Positions 1-5,251 of a stretch of DNA of 6,876 bases are shown here, piece after piece (the stretch's first letter is position 1; every line of letters begins with the position of its first letter). The notes below the pieces were generated by a model that saw only the letters and a program-made list of their open reading frames with translations, ran no database searches and was not told the DNA's origin. The translations under genes and the position numbers were made by a program. Origin of the DNA: an uncultured Chloroflexaceae bacterium (GTDB taxonomy: Bacteria > Chloroflexota > Chloroflexia > Chloroflexales > Chloroflexaceae); contig CAKZQX010000577.1 in NCBI GenBank assembly GCA_937141995.1, positions 1 to 6,876 of the forward strand. Reading direction: 5' to 3'.

Positions 1-55
1 GCCGGACCAGGCGGTCCCGGCAGTAGGTCGCGGTCCCGGCAGGCCTCCCACCGGC
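1..55. repeat. Partial copy of palindromic MITE-like element
   Basis: Bases 1-55 are identical to bases 109-163, an offset of 108. The window therefore opens inside one copy of the element that is complete further on (about 55-222). After CCCACCGG the two copies diverge: the complete one goes on into CTAAAGCCGGGAC, closing the inner palindrome, while this one passes straight into the left end of the next copy (CGAATGAAGG). The right half of this copy has thus been lost, as expected from recombination or slippage between tandem copies. It contains no coding signal. Its left limit lies outside the window. Confidence 0.8.
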
Positions 56-222
56 GAATGAAGGTTGAACATTCATCCGGACATCGCCGCTCAGGCGTCC
101 CGGCTTCAGCCGGACCAGGCGGTCCCGGCAGTAGGTCGCGGTCCCGGCAGGCCTCCCACCGGCTAAAGCCGGGACTCCGGGTCATTCATATCCGGACTAT
201 TTTTTCAAAATTCATCAGGCGG
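55..222. repeat. Palindromic MITE-like element, copy A
   Basis: This is about 170 bases of non-coding repeat. An inner inverted repeat (GTCCCGGCTTCAGCCGG at 97-113 against CCGGCTAAAGCCGGGAC at 159-175, one mismatch) encloses a 45-base centre rich in GGTCCCGG. Outer arms carry ATCCGGACA on the left and ATCCGGACT...TTCATCAGGCGG on the right. The same order recurs in copy B at 2691-2862: outer arm, inner palindrome, different centre, inner palindrome, outer arm. Similarity to copy B seems to continue past the right arm (AAATCCCGAAGAACC at 231-245 against AAATCCATAAGAACC at 2880-2894). No transposase is encoded, so any mobility would depend on an enzyme elsewhere. It could equally be a REP/BIME-type repeat. 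Confidence 0.7.
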
Positions 223-247
223 TTGGGAGCAAATCCCGAAGAACCAG

Positions 248-275
248 TTCGCAACCATTTTAGGATTCCTATAAT
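248..275 (+). promoter_or_regulatory. Predicted sigma-70-type promoter for the DUF4058 gene
   Basis: A perfect -10 hexamer TATAAT (270-275) is preceded, after 16 bases, by TTCGCA (248-253), which matches four of six -35 consensus positions. Transcription would begin near 282, giving a leader of about 34 bases to the ATG at 316. The box lies just downstream of repeat copy A and overlaps the ATG at 274, which argues against starts at 274 or further upstream. This is a pattern match only. Confidence 0.55.
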
Positions 276-299
276 GAAACCGGTGCCGTTTCCAGTGAT

Positions 300-306
300 A
301 GGAAAG
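300..306 (+). promoter_or_regulatory. Ribosome binding site that decides the DUF4058 start
   Basis: The purine-rich AGGAAAG lies nine bases before the ATG at 316 and directly abuts the in-frame ATG at 307, leaving no spacing for that alternative. It therefore favours 316, where the family-typical N-terminus MPSPFPGMDPYLE begins. Confidence 0.55.
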
Positions 307-315
307 ATGAGAGCA

Positions 316-1152
316 ATGCCATCACCATTTCCCGGTATGGACCCATACCTCGAAGGCTATCTCTGGCCGGGCGTACATCAGGCGCTTGCCACCCAGATCC
401 GGCGACAGCTTGCACCACTCCTGCAGCCGCGCTATGTGGCCCGCCTGGCAATCTCGACCATCCAGGACGAAATGCCGGAGAGTGAAGTCAGCATCATGTA
501 CCCTGATGTCGAGGTTTTGAAGCGCAAATTGATGCCTGAACCGTCCGCGTCGCTACAGCCTGACCCTGCCCCGCTTGCCGGGCAGGTAACACCGTCTCTA
601 ACAATCCCACTGCCAGTGATGACAGTGCGCATGGTTACGGTTGAGGTGCGTGACCGGGACGCAAACCAGTTGGTGACCAGCATTGAAGTCCTGTCGCCTG
701 TCAACAAGCGCGAGCCGGGGTTGACCGAGTTTCGCCGGAAGCGTGAGCGTCTGCGGGCTGCCGGGGTGCATCTGGTTGAAATTGATCTGATTCGGCGGGG
801 TGAGCGCTCCGTGCATATGCCTACGTTTGTAGATACCTCCGTCATTGATGCCGCGCCCTACCTGGTAACGCTGACCCGCGCGGGTGCGACCACGATGGAT
901 GTCTGGCCGATTCCCCTGGCGAATACGCTGCCGGTGGTGGCCATACCGCTACGCCCACCTGACGCCGATGTGCCGCTGGATCTTATGCAGGCGCTGACAA
1001 CGGTTTACGCTGAAGCCGCCTACCAACTCTCGCTGGACTATCGTCAACCACCGCCGCCACCCGCCTTTGACGCGGCAACTCACGCCTGGATCGATGACCT
1101 GCTGCGGGATGTCCGCCGCGAAACACAGCCCGGCGAGTCGTCCGGCGCGTGA
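316..1152 (+). CDS. DUF4058 family protein
   Basis: The product has 278 residues and its biochemical role is not established. The N-terminus MPSPFPGMDPYLEG is the hallmark of DUF4058, a family common in cyanobacteria and Chloroflexota, and the length fits that family. Residues 63-64 (PD), 124-128 (EVLSP), K131 and 152-157 (HLVEID) resemble the PD...E-V-L-S-P...K layout of Uma2-like proteins of the PD-(D/E)XK nuclease superfamily; that link is inference. A proline run (residues 245-249) precedes a short C-terminal helix. There is no signal peptide or membrane segment, so it is probably cytoplasmic. The reading frame stays open upstream to 58, but that part crosses repeat copy A and the promoter. 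The start at 316 is chosen from the RBS, the promoter and the family N-terminus. The DUF3592 gene follows after 70 bases on the same strand and may be co-transcribed. Confidence 0.85.
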   Translation: MPSPFPGMDPYLEGYLWPGVHQALATQIRRQLAPLLQPRYVARLAISTIQDEMPESEVSIMYPDVEVLKRKLMPEPSASLQPDPAPLAGQVTPSLTIPLPVMTVRMVTVEVRDRDANQLVTSIEVLSPVNKREPGLTEFRRKRERLRAAGVHLVEIDLIRRGERSVHMPTFVDTSVIDAAPYLVTLTRAGATTMDVWPIPLANTLPVVAIPLRPPDADVPLDLMQALTTVYAEAAYQLSLDYRQPPPPPAFDAATHAWIDDLLRDVRRETQPGESSGA

Positions 1153-1222
1153 GCATTATTTCCAGGCGGCAGATCACCCGGCAGACCGGGCTGGGCTACC
1201 TTGAACTGAGCGGAGCAGTACT

Positions 1223-1720
1223 ATGCGCAATCCGGGACATCGCAAAAAGCTCCTGTCACTGGTCTGGGTGATGCTCTGCCTGTTGGTATGCTGCGCCTGC
1301 ACCACCCTCACGCTCCTGAGTGATCTGCGGGCCTGGCGGGATAGTGATACCTGGGTCGCCACGCCGAGTAGCTCATTTTCGATCCAGAGCAAAACCAGTC
1401 AGGTGCGTTATACCTATGTCGTCGATGGGCAGACCTACCATGGTCGCCAGGTACGCTTCTTTGAGTGGTTGTTATATTCAGACGGAACAGATCTGGAATG
1501 GCAGCATACGCATCGTGATGTTCCGGTTGTAACGGTCTACTACGACCCGGAGCAACCGGAGCAGGCGGTCCTGGTGCGCGAAGTTGAGCAGGAACGGGTT
1601 ATTGCCCTGCTTCTCGGTATCGCCTATGCCGTTCTGGTCATTGGCGGGCCGCTGTTGTTGTTTGGCGCGTTCTGGTGGTGGTGGTGGCGCACCCTGTTTG
1701 GGCGAAAACGGTCAGCATGA
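1223..1720 (+). CDS. DUF3592 domain membrane protein
   Basis: This is a 165-residue predicted membrane protein of unknown function. A basic N-terminus (RKK, residues 7-9) precedes a first hydrophobic segment at about 11-33. A soluble middle part follows, with the DUF3592 signature: YTYVVDGQTYHG (63-74), then VVTVYYDPEQPEQAVL (102-117). A second hydrophobic segment spans about 127-150 and ends in five consecutive tryptophans (151-155, encoded by five TGG codons) and a basic tail RKRSA. The expected topology puts both termini in the cytoplasm and the middle domain outside; this is read from charge and hydropathy. GGAG about eight bases upstream supports the ATG. The cysteine-rich stretch VCCAC (22-26) could mimic a lipobox, but the second membrane helix and the family pattern favour an integral membrane protein. 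It may share a transcript with the DUF4058 gene. Confidence 0.8.
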   Translation: MRNPGHRKKLLSLVWVMLCLLVCCACTTLTLLSDLRAWRDSDTWVATPSSSFSIQSKTSQVRYTYVVDGQTYHGRQVRFFEWLLYSDGTDLEWQHTHRDVPVVTVYYDPEQPEQAVLVREVEQERVIALLLGIAYAVLVIGGPLLLFGAFWWWWWRTLFGRKRSA

Positions 1721-2004
1721 TCTGCATCCGGCGCGGTATTGGCGTTATAGCTTTGACTTGTGGTATGCTGTTACTATCAGGACGGATGCAACGAATACCA
1801 TGAACGATTGCCGGATCCCAAAGCCTGGTATGCCTTGGAGCCGGCACCGGCAGTTTTGCATTTTCGCCCATTTCGTATATTTCGTGATCCAGCCTCCACT
1901 GCATCAGTCCTGTTAAACCGTCTATGTCTGGCGTGGGTGCGTCAGACGGTCAACCATGCAGAAGCATTGATCAGCTTGCACAAGCTGCTAGAAAGATAAC
2001 GCAT
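1721..2004. other. Intergenic region upstream of msrA
   Basis: No convincing gene is seen in these 284 bases. Short open frames exist but lack family motifs and clear ribosome binding sites. Two weak promoter-like patterns could serve msrA. One is an extended -10, TGGTATGCT (1761-1769), with TTGGCG (1739-1744) at a long 19-base spacing. The other is TATATT (1876-1881), 14 bases after TTGCAT (1856-1861), a spacing that is too short. The msrA frame is open back to an ATG at 1924, but the extra 27 residues do not resemble MsrA. A 7-bp-arm palindrome lies just before the gene. Confidence 0.5.
1972..1987. promoter_or_regulatory. Palindrome before msrA, possible operator
   Basis: CAGCTTG-CA-CAAGCTG is a perfect inverted repeat with seven-base arms and a two-base centre, ending 17 bases before the msrA ATG. 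The position suits a repressor site, or a small RNA hairpin that affects translation. No known regulator motif is recognised. A chance palindrome is possible. Confidence 0.3.
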
Positions 2005-2556
2005 ATGTCACAGGTAGAAAATGGCCGGGAAGTTGCCACGCTGGGCGGGGGCTGCTTCTGGTGCCTGGAAGCAGTATATGATGAACTTCAGGGTGTGGAG
2101 CGGGTAGTTTCGGGGTATGCGGGTGGGCATGTTACCAACCCGACTTATCAGCAGATCTGCGGTGGCCGCACCGGCCATGCCGAGGTGGTGCAGGTAACAT
2201 TTGACCCGGCGCAGGTCGCGTTCCGCGATATTCTGCTGGTCTTCTTCCAGATTCACAACCCGACGACGCCGAACCGGCAGGGTGCGGATGTCGGCCCGCA
2301 ATACCGCTCGATTATTCTGTACCACAACGATGCGCAGAAGCAGGTGGCCGAGGAGGTGATCGCCGAACTGACGGCGGAGCGCGTCTGGGACAGGCCGATT
2401 GTGACGGAGGTGGAGCCGTTCGAGGTGTTTTACTCGGCGGAGGAGTATCACCAGGACTACTACAAGAACAACACCTACCAGCCCTACTGCCAGGCCGTGA
2501 TCTCACCCAAGCTGGCGAAGTTCCGCAAGGAGTTTGCCGGGCAGCGGAAGAAGTAG
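2005..2556 (+). CDS. msrA: Peptide-methionine (S)-S-oxide reductase MsrA
   Basis: This 183-residue cytoplasmic repair enzyme reduces the S-epimer of methionine sulfoxide in proteins or as the free amino acid, with recycling through thioredoxin. The catalytic motif GGCFWC is at residues 15-20, with C17 as the expected nucleophile. GYAGG (37-41), TGHAEV (56-61) and [13 protein letters not shown] (90-102) supply the conserved Tyr, Glu and Tyr that bind the sulfoxide (Y38, E60, Y100 by comparison with the E. coli enzyme). YHQDYY (148-153) and YC (161-162) follow; C162 is the likely resolving cysteine, and C20 is a second candidate. There is no MsrB fusion. The start at 2005 is chosen because MsrA homology begins within ten residues of it; the RBS is weak (AGAAAG, 1990-1995). 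The last codons (RKK) run into the downstream repeat array. The gene is convergent with meaB. Confidence 0.95.
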   Translation: MSQVENGREVATLGGGCFWCLEAVYDELQGVERVVSGYAGGHVTNPTYQQICGGRTGHAEVVQVTFDPAQVAFRDILLVFFQIHNPTTPNRQGADVGPQYRSIILYHNDAQKQVAEEVIAELTAERVWDRPIVTEVEPFEVFYSAEEYHQDYYKNNTYQPYCQAVISPKLAKFRKEFAGQRKK

Positions 2557-2622
2557 GGACGGAAGAACCGAGGGCGGAAGAACCGAGGGCGGAAGAACCG
2601 AGAACCTGAGAACTGAAAACCG
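2545..2622 (+). repeat. Short tandem repeat array 1 (15-mer and 7-mer)
   Basis: Three near-perfect 15-base units CGGAAGAACCGAGGG start at 2560, 2575 and 2590 (the last ends GAGAA). A degenerate earlier unit (CGGAAGAAGTAGGGA, 2545-2559) holds the msrA stop codon. Shorter units follow (GAGAACC, TGAGAACT, GAAAACC). In reverse complement these are the same GGTTCT/AGTTCT words that form array 2. It lies exactly at the 3' end of msrA. No coding role is seen beyond the last three msrA residues. Confidence 0.8.
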
Positions 2623-2690
2623 GGGAATTTGACAATCAAAAGCCAATGACTTTCGCAGTGCTGTCTTTCGGTATTTTCCGACCAGCACAA

Positions 2691-2862
2691 CCGCCTGATG
2701 AACTTTGAATTTTTAATCCGGACATGCGATGATTAGGAGTCCCGGCTTCAGCCGGATCAAGTTTTCCCGTCAGTATGCCGCTGCTGAGGCAGGCATCCAA
2801 CCGGCTGAAGCCGGGACTTCAGGATAACATATCTGGATTATTTCTAAAAACTCATAAGGCAG
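2691..2862. mobile_element. MITE-like palindromic element, copy B
   Basis: This is a 172-base non-coding element. A perfect 18-base inverted repeat (AGTCCCGGCTTCAGCCGG, 2738-2755, against CCGGCTGAAGCCGGGACT, 2801-2818) flanks a 45-base centre. Imperfect terminal inverted repeats of about 33 bases lie outside it: the left reads GCCTGATGAACTTTGAA..., and the right, in reverse complement, reads GCCTTATGAGTTTTTAG.... The left end closely matches the reverse complement of the right end of copy A (CCGCCTGATGAA-TTTGAA), which helps define the boundary. CAGCAC occurs just outside the left end (2683-2688) and at the right end (2860-2865), a possible but weak target duplication. There is no open frame of note. 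It sits between the convergent msrA and meaB genes, flanked by arrays 1 and 2. It could be a REP/BIME-type repeat rather than a transposon derivative. Confidence 0.65.
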
Positions 2863-2920
2863 CACTACGATCACTCATCAAATCCATAAGAACCGGGAAC
2901 GTGATGCCCTGACAGGCAGC

Positions 2921-3014
2921 AGTTCCCGGTTCTCAGTTCTCGGTTCTTGTCGGTTCTGAGTTCTGTGGTTCTCAGTTCTCGTCAGTTCTTAGTTCCCGGT
3001 TCTCAGTTCCCGGC
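2921..3014 (-). repeat. Heptamer tandem repeat array 2
   Basis: About twelve degenerate seven-base units of the form RGTTCYN (AGTTCCC, GGTTCTC, AGTTCTC, GGTTCTT and so on) lie in a row, interrupted by insertions of one to three bases. The array is the inverse of array 1. Thirteen bases are perfectly complementary between the two (AAGAACCGAGAAC at 2593-2605 and GTTCTCGGTTCTT at 2936-2948). It overlaps the 3' end of meaB and supplies its last residues and stop codon. Confidence 0.8.
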
Positions 3015-4140
3015 CCTCGAAGGTATGCAGCAGTTCCTGGGCGGCGACGGTTGCGGGCATCGTGCCCTCCACAACTGCATGCTCAACCTGGGTGCGCTCG
3101 GCCTTGACGCCGGGATGGTTGAAGAAGCGCGACCGCAGATGCTCCTCAACCATGGAGTAGACCCAGTCCAGCGTCTGGTTTTTGCGCCGCTTCTCGAAGA
3201 CGCCCGACTCCCCGGTCTGCTGCCGTAATGTCTGAATCACGTCCCAGATATTATCAATCCCCTCGCCGGTCATGGCCGAGCAGGTGTAGGCTTTGGTTTT
3301 CCAGCCTTCGGTTGCTGGAGCGAGATAGTGCAGCGCCCGGTTGTACTCGCTCCGGGCAGTTTGCGCACGCAGTTTGTTATCGCCATCGGCCTTGTTGATC
3401 AGCAGCGCGTCGGCCAGTTCAATCACACCCTTCTTGATGCCCTGCAGTTCATCACCAGCCCCGGTCAGCATCAGCAGCAGGAAGAAGTCAACCATCGAGC
3501 GCACAGTGATTTCGCTCTGCCCGACGCCGACCGTCTCCACCAGGATGACATCAAAGCCGGCCGCCTCACACACCAGGATAGTCTCGCGGCTCTTGCGGGT
3601 TACACCACCCAGCGTACCCCCCGTCGGTGAAGGGCGGATAAAGGCATTGGGATCGCGCGAGAGATTTTCCATGCGCGTCTTATCACCCAGAATGCTGCCG
3701 CGTGTGACGCTGCTGGTCGGATCAACCGCCAGAACCGCCAGTTTGTGCTCCCGATCACACAGGAATGTACCCAGTGCCTCGATAAAGGAACTTTTGCCGA
3801 CGCCGGGCACGCCAGTAATGCCCACGCGAATGGAGTTACCGGTGTGGGGGATCAGATGTTTGAGCACCTCCTGCGCCTGCTCCATATGCGCCGCCGAGTT
3901 GCTTTCGACCAGCGTGATTGTGCGCGCGAGGATTGTGCGGTCGCCACTCAGCACGCCCTCGACGTGATCCTCCACAGAGAGTTGGCGACGGCGGGGGTTA
4001 CTTCCCTGACGTGCCGCCTGACTGCCGGGTTGCGGGGGCATACCGTCGTGACCACCCTCAACGCCCCGCATCACATTGGTCGTATATTCAGTGCCACCCT
4101 TTTCGGGAACCCATTCGGGCCGTTGTTTTTCGTCAGACAT
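2989..4140 (-). CDS. meaB: Methylmalonyl-CoA mutase-associated GTPase MeaB
   Basis: This 383-residue SIMIBI/G3E-type GTPase (MeaB/ArgK) acts in the cytoplasm as chaperone of the B12-dependent methylmalonyl-CoA mutase, gating adenosylcobalamin delivery and protecting the enzyme from inactivation. The P-loop GVPGVGKS is at residues 110-117, LAVDPTSS at 137-144, GSILGDKTRM at 148-157, VETVGVGQSE at 201-210 (switch II) and the guanine-specificity motif NKAD at 249-252. AGDELQGIKKG (228-238) is also typical. The family is usually about 310-330 residues. Here about 50 polar residues precede the homology (LSVEDHVEGVLSGD), and the last residues RELRTGN come from array 2. The start at 4140 follows a purine-rich AGTAGGA; in-frame ATGs at 4071 and 4041 have poorer spacing. 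It lies 23 bases after the nuclease-like gene and is probably transcribed with the mutase. Confidence 0.95.
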   Translation of the reverse strand: MSDEKQRPEWVPEKGGTEYTTNVMRGVEGGHDGMPPQPGSQAARQGSNPRRRQLSVEDHVEGVLSGDRTILARTITLVESNSAAHMEQAQEVLKHLIPHTGNSIRVGITGVPGVGKSSFIEALGTFLCDREHKLAVLAVDPTSSVTRGSILGDKTRMENLSRDPNAFIRPSPTGGTLGGVTRKSRETILVCEAAGFDVILVETVGVGQSEITVRSMVDFFLLLMLTGAGDELQGIKKGVIELADALLINKADGDNKLRAQTARSEYNRALHYLAPATEGWKTKAYTCSAMTGEGIDNIWDVIQTLRQQTGESGVFEKRRKNQTLDWVYSMVEEHLRSRFFNHPGVKAERTQVEHAVVEGTMPATVAAQELLHTFEGRELRTGN

Positions 4141-4163
4141 ACATCCTACTCTTTTCTTGCTCT

Positions 4164-4760
4164 CTACTCAAAAAAGCTTGAGGTGTCAATCTTGATGTCG
4201 GCGCTATCGGGTTCGACTTCGAAATTGTAATTCATAATAATGTTAAAATAAAACGGAAAATCTGAATTCATTGTTATACTGTTATGTTTTTCGTCGCCAC
4301 GCCACTCCATCTGAACATCAACAAGGCCCGTTCCCGTCACACGAATGGTATCTTTAGTAACGGTAAGTGCGTCGATATTCAGGCCACGAACGGTTGTAAT
4401 CGAACTATGCGGAGCCAGTTGGTCAATTTCCGGAAAAGAAGTACTGGCGATATAATCATACAGAATAGTTTCTAATCCTTCAAAGGTGATTGTTTTCTCG
4501 CGCGGCGGATTAACGACAACCAGGTGAAAATCAAACCCATGTTGCCTGGCCTGCTCACGCAGATAGCGCAGATTAGGGGCCGCCTCACGTAGATGCGAAC
4601 GGGCTTTGACCTGAAATGCAACGGTTTTACCTCCGCGCGTTGCAACCAGATCAAATCCGGTATCTTGTGGGTTTTTGACGATCTCATACCCCTGGGTTAC
4701 AAGATCAGCCGAGAGTTCTGCGAGTTTGGCTGCTTCAAGGTAGTCTGCTGGTGCAATCAT
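4164..4760 (-). CDS. Putative Mrr-like PD-(D/E)XK nuclease domain protein
   Basis: This 198-residue protein is not assigned to a named family. Residues 10-85 look like a restriction-endonuclease fold: helix LAELSADLVTQGYEI (13-27), then GFDLVA (35-40) and VAFQVKAR (47-54). D37, Q50 and K52 would be the metal-binding and catalytic residues, in the D...QxK form known from Mrr-type enzymes; E15 may be the helical acid. A strand FHLVVVNPP (77-85 region) follows. The C-terminal half (about 120-198) is strand-rich, with VTGTGLVDVQMEW and SDFPFYFNIIMNYNF, and may be a sensor or binding domain; I do not recognise it. There are no membrane segments. Its ATG overlaps the stop of the RusA-like gene (ATGA), implying coupled translation. 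The gene is clearly AT-richer than the mutase and MeaB genes. A nuclease role, perhaps in defence, is inferred; other DNA- or RNA-binding roles remain open. Confidence 0.6.
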   Translation of the reverse strand: MIAPADYLEAAKLAELSADLVTQGYEIVKNPQDTGFDLVATRGGKTVAFQVKARSHLREAAPNLRYLREQARQHGFDFHLVVVNPPREKTITFEGLETILYDYIASTSFPEIDQLAPHSSITTVRGLNIDALTVTKDTIRVTGTGLVDVQMEWRGDEKHNSITMNSDFPFYFNIIMNYNFEVEPDSADIKIDTSSFFE

Positions 4761-5194
4761 AACTCACCTTCATCTATTGGACCAAAGTATACGCTGTGCG
4801 ATGTTAGTTGCCCTACTTCTACATAAAAAATATGCTCTTCCTCACTGCCCAGTAGTGCAATCAGTTCTTCATAAATATCACTGGGAAGATGCGCTTGAGT
4901 AATTCTAAAATCCTTTTTCGTGTAAACTTTTTGAGACAAACATTTTACGATAGACTCATCATCCAAGTATACCACCCCTTTAAACGCATCAATGATCGGC
5001 TTGATGATATTATCAACATCGCCGACGCGTTCAATACTATGAAACCAGACGATACGAATATACAAATCCCCATCAAATAGTTCTCTACTCGCAAAATGTA
5101 AGCGTGCAAGTTGTTCCAGCGCTGCCTGATACTTTACCCTCCCTCTGCTACCACTCGAAACGGGACGCCGGGCAACTACCATGGCAAACGTCAT
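4757..5194 (-). CDS. RusA-like Holliday junction endonuclease
   Basis: The product has 145 residues. RusA enzymes are small homodimers that cut four-way DNA junctions symmetrically, using Mg2+ held by three aspartates. The signature GDVDNIIKPIIDAF (58-71) followed by YLDDESI (76-82) is intact. D59, D61, K65 and D79 correspond to E. coli RusA D70, D72, K76 and D91. The N-terminal strand and loop ARRPVSSGSRGR (8-19) and the strand DLYIRIVWFHS before the signature also fit. The family is about 120 residues; the extra length is a C-terminal tail rich in acidic residues. The ATG at 5194 is chosen because GGAG (5206-5203) lies eight bases upstream. Longer starts at 5227 (ATG) and 5236 (TTG) fall in a hairpin and lack homology. 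RusA genes usually sit in prophages, but no phage gene is present here. The gene overlaps the nuclease-like gene by four bases and follows the mutase after 105 bases. Confidence 0.85.
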   Translation of the reverse strand: MTFAMVVARRPVSSGSRGRVKYQAALEQLARLHFASRELFDGDLYIRIVWFHSIERVGDVDNIIKPIIDAFKGVVYLDDESIVKCLSQKVYTKKDFRITQAHLPSDIYEELIALLGSEEEHIFYVEVGQLTSHSVYFGPIDEGEL

Positions 5195-5202
5195 CGCTGC
5201 GT

Positions 5203-5206
5203 CTCC
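5203..5206 (-). promoter_or_regulatory. Ribosome binding site of the RusA-like gene
   Basis: Read on the minus strand, TTTGGAGA contains GGAG eight bases before the ATG at 5194. No comparable site precedes the longer in-frame starts, so it settles the start used here. It lies directly downstream of the hairpin at 5212-5251. Confidence 0.6.
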
Positions 5207-5211
5207 AAAGG

Positions 5212-5251
5212 TGGCGGCACAGGACATTCGGGTCAACGTCCTGTGCCGCCA
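5212..5251 (-). promoter_or_regulatory. Strong hairpin between the mutase and RusA-like genes
   Basis: GGCGGCACAGGAC (5213-5225) pairs perfectly with GTCCTGTGCCGCC (5238-5250), with one further T-A pair outside and a 12-base loop. On the minus-strand transcript it lies 48 bases after the mutase stop and just before the RusA-like ribosome binding site. No run of Ts follows, so it is not a classical terminator. It may stabilise the 3' end of mutase mRNA, attenuate transcription into the cassette, or mark an insertion boundary. The structure is certain as a sequence palindrome; its role is not. Confidence 0.6.

Noticed and set aside
58..315. Possible 86-residue N-terminal extension of the DUF4058 protein
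   Set aside because: It would be translated from the palindromic repeat and across the TATAAT promoter box. The family N-terminus and a spaced ribosome binding site are at 316.
1256..1300. Lipoprotein signal in the DUF3592 protein
   Set aside because: VCCAC resembles a lipobox, but the second hydrophobic segment and the family pattern fit an integral membrane protein better.
1584..1999. Open frames in the DUF3592-msrA gap
   Set aside because: They overlap real genes or lack ribosome binding sites, family motifs and sensible composition.
1924..2004. Upstream in-frame start for MsrA
   Set aside because: The extra 27 residues show no MsrA homology or signal peptide, and the ATG at 2005 fits the family start.
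2683..2865. CAGCAC as a proven target-site duplication of copy B
   Set aside because: It is only six bases, not placed symmetrically relative to the terminal repeats, and copy A offers no matching pair, so it is mentioned only as possible.
2545..3014. CRISPR array
   Set aside because: The units are 7 and 15 bases, contiguous and without unique spacers, and no cas genes are present.
3341..3967. Plus-strand frame of about 200 codons opposite meaB
   Set aside because: It is a mirror of the strongly coding MeaB frame, Ser/Thr/Arg-rich, with no recognisable motif.
5212..5251. Rho-independent terminator of the mutase gene
   Set aside because: The stem is strong but no T-run follows on the minus strand, so only a generic hairpin is reported.
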